Part shown: piece by piece, positions 33,530 through 40,366 of the stretch
How the letters are laid out: every line of letters begins with the position of its first letter
Position numbering within the stretch: the stretch's first letter is position 1
DNA from: Chitinophagaceae bacterium
GTDB lineage: Bacteria; Bacteroidota; Bacteroidia; Chitinophagales; Chitinophagaceae
Assembly (NCBI GenBank): GCA_016721085.1
Contig: JADKJI010000039.1
Location: forward strand, 1-46,076
Length of the DNA stretch: 46,076 nucleotides
Reading direction: 5' to 3'
Notes under the pieces: model-generated
The model's database searches: none
The model's input: only the letters and a program-made list of their open reading frames with translations
What the model was told of the DNA's origin: nothing
Translations under genes and position numbers: made by a program

Positions 33530-34891
33530 ATGGATATAAAGAAGAATATTTTAGAGACGATCGGTAATACACCGATGATAAAACTGAATAAGATTACAAA
33601 GGACTGGCCGGGAACCATTGTGGCCAAAGTAGATTATTTCAATCCGGGTAATAGTATCAAAGACAGGATGGCGGTGAAGATGATAGAAGTAGCTGAAAAA
33701 GAAGGAAAGCTGAAACCTGGAGGCACCATCATTGAATGCACAAGTGGTAATACGGGAATGGGATTGGCCTTGGCTGCATGCGTAAAAGGATACAAATGCA
33801 TTTTCGTTACTACCGATAAGCAGTCGAAGGAAAAAGCTGATATTTTAAAGGCTGTTGGTGCAGAAGTGATTGTTTGTCCAACAAACGTGTTACCAGAAGA
33901 TCCCAGAAGTTATTACAGTGTGGCTAAAAGATTGGCCACTGAGGTTCCCAATTCATTCCATTGCAATCAATATGATAATCTGGCTAACCGTCAGGCACAT
34001 TATGAAAGCACTGGGCCAGAGATATGGAATCAGACTGAAGGCAAAATAACCCATCTTGTTTGTACTGCAGGTACTGGGGGAACTGTAACTGGAACTGCTC
34101 AATACCTGAAAGAGAAAAATCCCAATATTCAGATATGGGCTATTGACGTGTATGGCTCACTACTCACAAAATACTTCCGGACAGGCGAAGTGGATATGGG
34201 AGAAGTACATCCTTATATAAGTGAAGGGTTTGGTGAAGATTTCGTTCCGCAGAACTATGACATGAAAGTTATAGATCATTTTGAGCAGGTTACTGATAAG
34301 GATGGTGCGGTGATGGCAAGGAGATTGGCAAAAGAAGAAGGTCTTTTCTGCGGCTATAGTGCTGGGAGTTGTTTGCAAGGGTTATTACAATTAAAAGACA
34401 GATTGAAAAAAGACGATCTGGTTGTTTGTATTTTCCATGATCATGGAAGCCGATATGTTGGTAAGATATATAATGATCAATGGATGATTGAAAGAGGTTT
34501 CCTGGCTGTTAAGACTTTAAAAGATATCGTTAGTAGCCGCGGGGCAAAGCAGAAATTGGTAACTATTGCCCCAGACAATTCGGTTGCTGAAGCTATAGCC
34601 CTGATGCAGAAATATCATATTGAGAATTTACCTGTACAAAGCGGTCATGATATTTCAGGCTCTATCAGTGAAAGTGGATTATTCAATAAAATGTTGTCAG
34701 GAATCGATATCCGGAACACAAAAGTGTCGGAAGTAGTGGAACCTTCTTACCCAATGGTCGATTTTGAGACCCCGGTGGAGCGTTTAAGTACGTTAATAAC
34801 CCGCGAAAATGGCGCAGTTTTAGCAAAAGACGAAGGGGGGAATTTCCACATTGTTACGAAATACGACATCATACAGGCACTACACAACTAA
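33530..34891 (+). CDS. PLP-dependent cystathionine beta-synthase / cysteine synthase with CBS domains
   Basis: A fold-type II PLP enzyme, 453 residues. The N-terminal catalytic domain (1-330) has ILETIGNTPMIKLN, the Schiff-base Lys in GNSIKDRMA, the asparagine loop ECTSGNTGMGLAL, and the PLP phosphate loop TAGTGGTVTGTAQYL. Two CBS domains follow (about 340-453; VAEAIALMQKYHIENLPVQ and KVSEVVEPSYPMVD), as in eukaryotic-type cystathionine beta-synthase, which here may also act as O-acetylserine sulfhydrylase. The catalytic part has HDHGSRYVGKIYNDQW, common to both. Which reaction it runs in the cell is open; no sulfur-assimilation gene is beside it. Confidence 0.92.
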   Translation: MDIKKNILETIGNTPMIKLNKITKDWPGTIVAKVDYFNPGNSIKDRMAVKMIEVAEKEGKLKPGGTIIECTSGNTGMGLALAACVKGYKCIFVTTDKQSKEKADILKAVGAEVIVCPTNVLPEDPRSYYSVAKRLATEVPNSFHCNQYDNLANRQAHYESTGPEIWNQTEGKITHLVCTAGTGGTVTGTAQYLKEKNPNIQIWAIDVYGSLLTKYFRTGEVDMGEVHPYISEGFGEDFVPQNYDMKVIDHFEQVTDKDGAVMARRLAKEEGLFCGYSAGSCLQGLLQLKDRLKKDDLVVCIFHDHGSRYVGKIYNDQWMIERGFLAVKTLKDIVSSRGAKQKLVTIAPDNSVAEAIALMQKYHIENLPVQSGHDISGSISESGLFNKMLSGIDIRNTKVSEVVEPSYPMVDFETPVERLSTLITRENGAVLAKDEGGNFHIVTKYDIIQALHN

Positions 34892-34917
34892 CCAGAAATA
34901 TCGACTACAAATCTTAC

Positions 34918-34950
34918 AGAAGCCGCTCCAGTAGCGGCTTCTGGCGTTTT
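34918..34950 (+). terminator. Intrinsic terminator
   Basis: AGAAGCCGCT / AGCGGCTTCT, perfect 10-bp stem with a CCAGT loop, followed by GGCGTTTT, 26 nt after the stop. Confidence 0.8.
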
Positions 34951-34965
34951 AACCGCGGTTAAAAC
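34946..34965. promoter_or_regulatory. 20-bp perfect palindrome
   Basis: GTTTTAACCGCGGTTAAAAC, overlapping the tail of the terminator. Looks like a protein-binding site or a small terminator-like structure; unassigned. Confidence 0.35.
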
Positions 34966-35005
34966 GAGTTAACATTCTAGTAAATCTACGAACCGAAACT
35001 TCGAA

Positions 35006-35019
35006 TGTATACGTATACA
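35006..35019. promoter_or_regulatory. 14-bp perfect palindrome
   Basis: TGTATACGTATACA, unassigned possible operator, 40 nt from the 20-bp palindrome in the same gene-free region. Confidence 0.25.
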
Positions 35020-35059
35020 GCATCTGTAACTTAACTATACCTGCGGTAAATACCGAATG

Positions 35060-35630
35060 AAAATAATAGGGCAGATTCGCTCTTGTCCACATGCCATTGT
35101 GGATATACTTTTGTATCAGAAGTTGATTGATATTATATCAATCGTTATCCAATATCCAAGCGAAGAACCAGCAACATCCAAAAGTCCGAAAAACCAAAAA
35201 AATCCAATATCAATCAACTTTCTTTTTCTTTTTAATCCAGTTACGCAGTTACGATATCCAATAAGATCCTTTTTCCAGAAGACCCGTCCAATTATCCAAA
35301 CGTCCTAGAGAAACCAACCAGAGGTCCAGCAATCCTAGAAAAACCACAGAACAAGTCCTTAGTCACGATCCATGACAAAACCGAATTAGAATCCAACGTC
35401 CAAAAAAGAACCAAGTCCAAAGATCCTAAAAACCAAGTCCAAAGTCCAACGTCCAAAGAAGAAACCAGTCCAAATGATCCTGTAAAACCAATCCAAGTCC
35501 AACGTCCGAAGAAGTAACCATGTGTTCCAATTCCTGTGTGTAAGAACCGACTGCAATTATCCAATACCCTCCTGCAAGACTAACCTCTCGCAGGAGGCGC
35601 AGCCGGCCTCCCTCCACAGATTCCCAACTC
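35060..35630. repeat. GTCCAA-word A/C-rich tract in a 768-base gene-free region
   Basis: Degenerate words (AGTCCAAAG, GTCCAACGTCC, AAAAACCAA, GATCC) fill the region, with a plus strand strongly rich in A and C and poor in G and T. No homologous protein is recognisable; the minus-strand open frames are repeat-encoded and rich in Gly, Leu and Trp. Near the end (about 35571-35600) CTCCTGCAAGA... CTCGCAGGAG is a small inverted repeat. I see no RNA gene here. Confidence 0.75.
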
Positions 35631-35659
35631 GATTAATTAAGTTTGTGTAAAATTCACTG

Positions 35660-36427
35660 ATGCCTGTCTTAACAGACCCAACAGGTAGGAAAGTACTTTT
35701 GCCTGATGCTCCGCAGCGGATCATATCCCTTGTGCCATCACAAACAGAATTACTTTATGACCTTGGTCTTGACGAAAAAGTTATAGGCATTACGAAGTTC
35801 TGCGTGCATCCGGAAGAATGGTTCCGTACAAAGACCCGTATCGGAGGCACCAAAGACCTATCCCTCGAAAAAATAGTGGCGCTTCAGCCCGACCTTATCA
35901 TTGCCAACAAAGAAGAAAATGTAAAAGAACAAGTGGAGTCACTTGCTGAACAGTTTCCTGTATGGGTTACTGATGTGAATACTGTTGTTGAAGCATATGA
36001 CATGATTAAGGGAATAGGCGAAATCACCGCCACCAGCAATATGGCAAAAGAGATTATAAAACGATGCCAGGAAAACTTACAACTCAACAATTCCGATACA
36101 TTAATCCCTGCATGTTATCTAATATGGCGCAATCCCTATATGACAGTAGGTGGCGATACTTTCATCAGCGATATGATGCGTTATGCTGGTTTCCAGAATA
36201 TCTATGCATCTCATAAACGCTATCCCGAAATCACTATTGAGCAATTGAAAAAAGACAATTGCCAATACCTACTTCTTTCCTCAGAACCCTACCCTTTCAA
36301 ACAAGAACATGTTGATGAATTGCAACAGCAATTACCAAACACAAAGATATTATTGGTGGATGGGGAGGGGTTTAGTTGGTATGGGAGCCGAATGGCCTCC
36401 TCTAGTAAGTTCAAAAAGTTCCAGTAG
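35660..36427 (+). CDS. BtuF-like helical-backbone metal/cobalamin receptor protein
   Basis: A substrate-binding protein of the TroA/BtuF fold, 255 residues. Typical segments: RIISLVPSQTELLYDLGLDEK (residues about 20-40), VIGITKFCVHPEEW, RIGGTKDLSLEKIVALQPDL and TVGGDTFISDMMRYAGFQN. There is no signal peptide, which is usual for this Bacteroidota form, and no permease or ATPase is next to it, so transport is uncertain. The family normally ends shortly after FSWYGSR with a hydrophobic helix; here the last 12 residues (MASSSKFKKFQ) come from the AGTTCAA repeat, so the natural end seems replaced. The start has no strong ribosome site. Confidence 0.85.
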   Translation: MPVLTDPTGRKVLLPDAPQRIISLVPSQTELLYDLGLDEKVIGITKFCVHPEEWFRTKTRIGGTKDLSLEKIVALQPDLIIANKEENVKEQVESLAEQFPVWVTDVNTVVEAYDMIKGIGEITATSNMAKEIIKRCQENLQLNNSDTLIPACYLIWRNPYMTVGGDTFISDMMRYAGFQNIYASHKRYPEITIEQLKKDNCQYLLLSSEPYPFKQEHVDELQQQLPNTKILLVDGEGFSWYGSRMASSSKFKKFQ

Positions 36428-36545
36428 TTCAAGAGGTCCAATAAGTTTCCAAGTCGAAGATACCTTCATAAATGATTCCATTGGTTTTGATGTTACACGC
36501 AGACCCTTTGGAACCTATTGAACATTTTGAACTTATTGAACATCA
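36404..36545. repeat. AGTTCAA/TTGAAC-word repeat at the 3' end of the BtuF-like gene
   Basis: AGTTCAAAAAGTTCC, AGTTCAAGAGGTCC and AATAAGTTTCC words (36408-36450), then ATTGAACATTTTGAAC words (36518-36542), forming inverted arms. The first arm is translated as the end of the BtuF-like protein. Confidence 0.7.
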
Positions 36546-36590
36546 TAAAACACCCCAAAAAAATGTAACTTTACAATTCAACCTCCCCGA

Positions 36591-37697
36591 TTGACTTTCA
36601 GCGACAACCTAGACAGTTTTACCGGCAATGAATTGGAAAAGCCATCGAGAAAGAAGCCGATGTTTCCGGTTACAGAACCACTTAGGAACTACCTTAAGCT
36701 GCATGGAAGGGAAGTAAAACTTCCTGTTTCTTATAAGGATCTTTTACGATTCACTTATTCCATTCCGTTAAAAGATAAACATGATACGGATACCCATTGG
36801 GAAACCGTTTTATATGATACGCCACAACTGGAATTTTTAAGGGAGGGCTTGGTACATATTTATGCAATATTAAAAACAGAAGGCGATCTCAGCTTTGCTA
36901 AACATCTTGATGTAGCAAGAATCGATTTCTGTGGCTTCGGCAATTCACAACCCTTCCGCATAAGAATTGTAAACAAGTATAACGACAACTACGATCACTA
37001 TTATATCAAAATTGCTGATGCCAGCCGAATTTATGGATTAGAACTTGAGCATCTTTTATCTCCAAACAGGATCACGTATTTCACCCACATGAATACTTTG
37101 GTGGAAGAGCATATTCCAGGCATACCTGGAGATCTATTCATAAAAGATTATCTGGAAGAAGCACATACCAATAAGATAAGACTGGCGAAAGAGTTTGTGA
37201 AATTCAATGAACGTTGTTTTGTGCGCCTCTTAGGTGATATGCGTAGTTACAATTTCGTAATTGAAATAACTCCTGATGTGGAAGATTACCAATACCGGAT
37301 AAGATGTATTGATTTCGATCAGCAGAGTTACGAAGGAAGAAAGAATCTTTACTTACCACAGTTTTTCAAGGAAAATCTAGCATTAGTAGAACTTTCATTA
37401 AAACATCTCAACAAGGATAGTATTACGCAATACCAAACTGAAGAAAGAACCATGATGGCCTTCAGGGTTGCATCATCCCGATTCAGGTTGATGGAATTGC
37501 TAAACATTATGTCGAAAGACCCGATAGCACCAAAAGAAAAAATCGACTTATTGAAAACTGAATTGGCTGCTTACTTCAATAACCCAGCTTTTTTGAAATG
37601 CACTTCAATGGGACAGGTGGTAAAAGCTCAACTTAAACAGACCCTGAGAAAGAACCTGGTACAGGTTCAAAAACTGGCCCGTAAATCGGAAGAATAA
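36591..37697 (+). CDS. Conserved hypothetical protein with kinase-like motifs
   Basis: I do not recognise a named family. 368 residues, cytosolic, no membrane segment. The region RCFVRLLGDMRSYNFVIEI (about residues 207-225) followed by IRCIDFDQQS (about 238-247) resembles the HGDxxxxN catalytic loop and DFD metal-binding motif of APH/choline-kinase-like folds, with Gly-Asp in place of His-Gly-Asp. A long helical C-terminal part follows. No clear glycine-rich loop is seen. The start TTG at 36591 (MTFSDNLDSF) is the first in frame; the first ATG in frame is at residue 24 (MFPVTEPLRNYL), which is an alternative. Probably a stand-alone gene. Confidence 0.65.
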   Translation: MTFSDNLDSFTGNELEKPSRKKPMFPVTEPLRNYLKLHGREVKLPVSYKDLLRFTYSIPLKDKHDTDTHWETVLYDTPQLEFLREGLVHIYAILKTEGDLSFAKHLDVARIDFCGFGNSQPFRIRIVNKYNDNYDHYYIKIADASRIYGLELEHLLSPNRITYFTHMNTLVEEHIPGIPGDLFIKDYLEEAHTNKIRLAKEFVKFNERCFVRLLGDMRSYNFVIEITPDVEDYQYRIRCIDFDQQSYEGRKNLYLPQFFKENLALVELSLKHLNKDSITQYQTEERTMMAFRVASSRFRLMELLNIMSKDPIAPKEKIDLLKTELAAYFNNPAFLKCTSMGQVVKAQLKQTLRKNLVQVQKLARKSEE

Positions 37698-37780
37698 CAA
37701 GGCATTTCTTTTCAATCCTTCTCAATACACCCCTAACACATGTTAGGATATTGATTTTTCGCAAAACAGTCGTTAAATCC

Positions 37781-37788
37781 TACCTTTG
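37781..37788 (+). promoter_or_regulatory. -7 promoter box of the aldolase gene
   Basis: TACCTTTG matches TAnnTTTG; TTTTC at 37756-37760, 20 nt upstream, may serve as -33. It would give a 5' leader of about 70 nt. Confidence 0.55.
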
Positions 37789-37861
37789 CGCCTCAGTAAA
37801 AAACTTGCTTGCTTTTTGGGGAAACCAACAAATTAACTAACCCGAGAAAGTAATATTAAAC

Positions 37862-38929
37862 ATGAAAAAGTACAAAGCCGGGGTGCTGTTCGGCGAAGAG
37901 CTCGAAGCCCTCTACAAAGACGCTAAAGAAAATCAATTTGCTATTCCTGCTGTAAACACGATCGGTACTAACACTATCAATGCTACTATCGAAACTGCGG
38001 CAAAAGTAAATTCTCCAGTAATAGTTCAATTCTCTAATGGCGGTGCACAATTCATTGCCGGAAAGGGAATGCCAAATGATCAGTTACAAGGTAATATACA
38101 GGGAGCAATTTCTGGTGCCTTGCATATCCATAATATCGCAAAATACTACGGAGTACCTGTTGTATTGCATACTGACCATGCTGCAAAAAAATGGTTGCCA
38201 TGGATCAGTGGATTGATTGATGCTGGAACAACTTATCATAAAGAACATGGCCAGCCTTTATTCAGCAGTCATATGCTCGACCTCAGTGAAGAACCTATTG
38301 AAGAAAACATTCACACTTCTGTTGATTTCTTCAAACGCATGGCTCCACTCGGAATGGGTATTGAAATTGAATTGGGTGTTACCGGTGGTGAAGAAGATGG
38401 CGTTGATAATAGTGACGTAGAAAATTCAAAATTATATACTCAACCAGCCGATGTAGCATTTGCTTACAAAGAGCTTGGTAAAGTTGGTCGCCTGTTTACC
38501 GTTGCAGCTGCATTCGGTAATGTGCATGGTGTTTATAGTCCGGGTAATGTTCAGCTTCGCCCTGAAATATTGAAGAACAGTCAGGACTACATCCAGAAAG
38601 AATTCGGAACTGGTCCGAAGCCTGTTTACTTCGTATTCCATGGCGGAAGTGGTTCTCCTCAAAACCAGATTCGTGAAGCTATCAGCTATGGTGCTATCAA
38701 GATGAACCTTGATACCGATTTGCAGTGGGCTTTCTGGGAAGGTGTATTGAATAATTACAAGAAGAATGAAGGCTATCTGCAATCCCAATTAGGAAATCCT
38801 GAAGGACCAGATAAACCAAATAAGAAACATTACGATCCAAGGGTATGGCTCCGTAAAGGAGAAGAAAGTTTCATCAAGCGTTTAGAAGTAGCGTTTGAGG
38901 ACTTGAACTGTATCAATAGGAATGCGTAA
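37862..38929 (+). CDS. fbaA: Class II fructose-bisphosphate aldolase
   Basis: Zinc-dependent cleavage of fructose 1,6-bisphosphate in glycolysis/gluconeogenesis, cytosolic. 355 residues, the long class IIA form. Seen: AIPAVNTIGTNTINATIETA, VIVQFSNGGAQFIAGKG, the zinc-binding VLHTDHAAKKWLPWI, SSHMLDLSEEP, IELGVTGGEEDGVD, AFGNVHGVYSPGNV and FVFHGGSGSPQNQIREA, with the phosphate-binding KMNLDTDLQWAFW. Strong promoter box upstream and a strong terminator downstream mark a single-gene unit of high expression. Confidence 0.97.
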   Translation: MKKYKAGVLFGEELEALYKDAKENQFAIPAVNTIGTNTINATIETAAKVNSPVIVQFSNGGAQFIAGKGMPNDQLQGNIQGAISGALHIHNIAKYYGVPVVLHTDHAAKKWLPWISGLIDAGTTYHKEHGQPLFSSHMLDLSEEPIEENIHTSVDFFKRMAPLGMGIEIELGVTGGEEDGVDNSDVENSKLYTQPADVAFAYKELGKVGRLFTVAAAFGNVHGVYSPGNVQLRPEILKNSQDYIQKEFGTGPKPVYFVFHGGSGSPQNQIREAISYGAIKMNLDTDLQWAFWEGVLNNYKKNEGYLQSQLGNPEGPDKPNKKHYDPRVWLRKGEESFIKRLEVAFEDLNCINRNA

Positions 38930-38947
38930 ATAGATATTTACCGATTT

Positions 38948-38982
38948 AAGAAGGCTCCTTGAAAAAGGAGCCTTCTTTTTTT
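38948..38982 (+). terminator. Intrinsic terminator of the aldolase gene
   Basis: AAGAAGGCTCCTT / AAGGAGCCTTCTT, perfect 13-bp stem with a GAAA loop, followed by a T-run. Confidence 0.92.
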
Positions 38983-38987
38983 AGTTC

Positions 38988-39413
38988 TTTACCGCAGAGA
39001 CGCGGAGACGCAGAGTTGTATTCTCCTTTGACCTCTTAGCTTTGTTTTAAATGCGAAGCGCCATTTTGTGTGAAAAAAACAACCGAACACATAGGCACAT
39101 AGGAACATAGGGTTTAAAATTAAATAAGAAATTCCGAATTAAACTATGTAGCTATGTGCCTATGTGTTTTGTATTTTTTTTCAACATAGATACATAGAAT
39201 TGGAAATTTTAGAGGCTTTTCTCTCTGATTTGTATTCTCCTTCTTCTCATTTGACCTCCTAACTCTGTATTTGTATTCTGCGCGAAGCGCTCCTTTGCCC
39301 CTTAAATTGCAATCAAGGCGCTACACTTAAAGCGGTTTTTACTTTGCGTCTTTGCGTGAAAAACTCGCTACTTATTAAATTTAAAACCGCGTCTCAGCGT
39401 CTCCGCGGTAAAA
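38988..39413. repeat. CCGCAGAGACG arms enclosing a CACATAGG element and decayed DNA
   Basis: This 553-base gap has no gene. A left arm TTTACCGCAGAGACGCGGAG (38988 onward) and a right arm ending CTCCGCGGTAAA (39389-39413) are complementary but lie almost 380 nt apart. Between them is a second copy of the CACATAGG element (39080-39186) and further word-like DNA (GCGAAGCGC, ATTCTCCTT). It looks as if one element was inserted in another. Confidence 0.75.
39080..39186. repeat. CACATAGG dispersed element, copy 2
   Basis: Reverse complement of the copy at 22060-22163 with small differences; arms of ACATAGGC/ACATAGGA words, central AAATTCCGAATTA, flank TTTTGTATTTTTTTTCAACA. Shared flanks outside the palindrome define the element ends. 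Confidence 0.85.
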
Positions 39414-39482
39414 TGTATATGCACAAAGAATAAGTCCACTTTTTTACCCTTATATCTGTATTTTTACGCCAAATTTTAACTC

Positions 39483-40211
39483 GTGGCACTACAGGAAGAA
39501 TTCGAAAAACAGGGCAATTTCCTTTTCCGTTACAGAGGCGTATTACCCATCCTAATAGTTATACCAGCAATTGCAGTAATGTATTTTGGTACCCCGGTTC
39601 CAGATTCACCACAAAAGGAATTGTATCATTACCTGTTTTATGCCATTGCGTTATTCGGACTGGCAATTCGTTTTTATACTGTGGGTTGTGCTGCCAAAAA
39701 CACTTCTGGGAGAAATACATCTGAAGGACAAGTAGCAGATACAGTAAACAGGTCTGGCATCTACTCCATTTGCCGTCATCCTCTATATATCGGCAACTTT
39801 TTTATGTGGCTGGGTGTAGCCATGCTCACTCATAACACCTGGTTCATTCTTTTCTTTGTACTTCTTTATTGGTTTTATTACGAAAGAATCATGTTTGCAG
39901 AAGAACAATTCTTAAGAGGTAAATTCGGAACTCTCTATACCGATTGGGCAGCTAAAACACCTGCCGTAATTCCAGCTTTCAGCAAATGGATCCCTTCTAT
40001 TCATCCTTTCAACCTTAAGAAATCAATGAAACAGGAAAAAACTGGTTTCCTTTTACTCAATCTGGTTTTCCTGATATTCAATTGTGTGGGTGTAACTGAT
40101 TTCTCAAATATCTGGCAGGAGAAAATGGTTTGGATAGGGTTACTCATTATTGGTGTAGCTTATTATATCATCGTTAAGGTGCTGGAAAAAACGACGAGTA
40201 TCTTTCAATAG
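39483..40211 (+). CDS. Isoprenylcysteine carboxylmethyltransferase-family membrane protein
   Basis: A 242-residue integral membrane protein with about five hydrophobic segments (ILIVIPAIAVMYFG, LFYAIALFGLAIRFYTV, FMWLGVAMLTHNTWFILFFV, GFLLLNLVFLIFNCVGV, WIGLLIIGVAYYIIVKV). The SAM-binding signature of the ICMT/PEMT family is clear: GIYSICRHPLYIGNFFMWLG, with the RHPxYxG motif, and an acidic EEQFL downstream. In bacteria such proteins methylate lipids or small molecules, not isoprenylcysteine; a lipid A or phospholipid substrate is possible. The GTG at 39483 is the start (VALQEEFEKQGN), with no better upstream ATG. Confidence 0.82.
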   Translation: MALQEEFEKQGNFLFRYRGVLPILIVIPAIAVMYFGTPVPDSPQKELYHYLFYAIALFGLAIRFYTVGCAAKNTSGRNTSEGQVADTVNRSGIYSICRHPLYIGNFFMWLGVAMLTHNTWFILFFVLLYWFYYERIMFAEEQFLRGKFGTLYTDWAAKTPAVIPAFSKWIPSIHPFNLKKSMKQEKTGFLLLNLVFLIFNCVGVTDFSNIWQEKMVWIGLLIIGVAYYIIVKVLEKTTSIFQ

Positions 40212-40256
40212 TAGTAAGTTGTAAGTTATAAGTTTTGATCCCAAAACTTTATAGTT

Positions 40257-40323
40257 ATATAACCGCAGAGACGCTGAGACGCAGTGATGATTTCCCTGCG
40301 TCTCAGCGTCTCTGCGGTTATAT
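40257..40323. repeat. CCGCAGAGACG palindromic element
   Basis: Perfect 28-bp arms starting ATATAACCGCAGAGACGCTG, with an 11-nt loop; the best-preserved copy of the family in the window. Lies between convergent genes and may act as a terminator for both. Confidence 0.9.
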
Positions 40324-40366
40324 GTATTTGTATTCAGAGCGAAGTGCCCTTTGCTAGAAAAAGAAA

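Noticed and set aside
35292..35617. Minus-strand frames rich in Gly, Trp, Leu in the GTCCAA tract
   Set aside because: They are read from low-complexity words, have no start context and no domain pattern.
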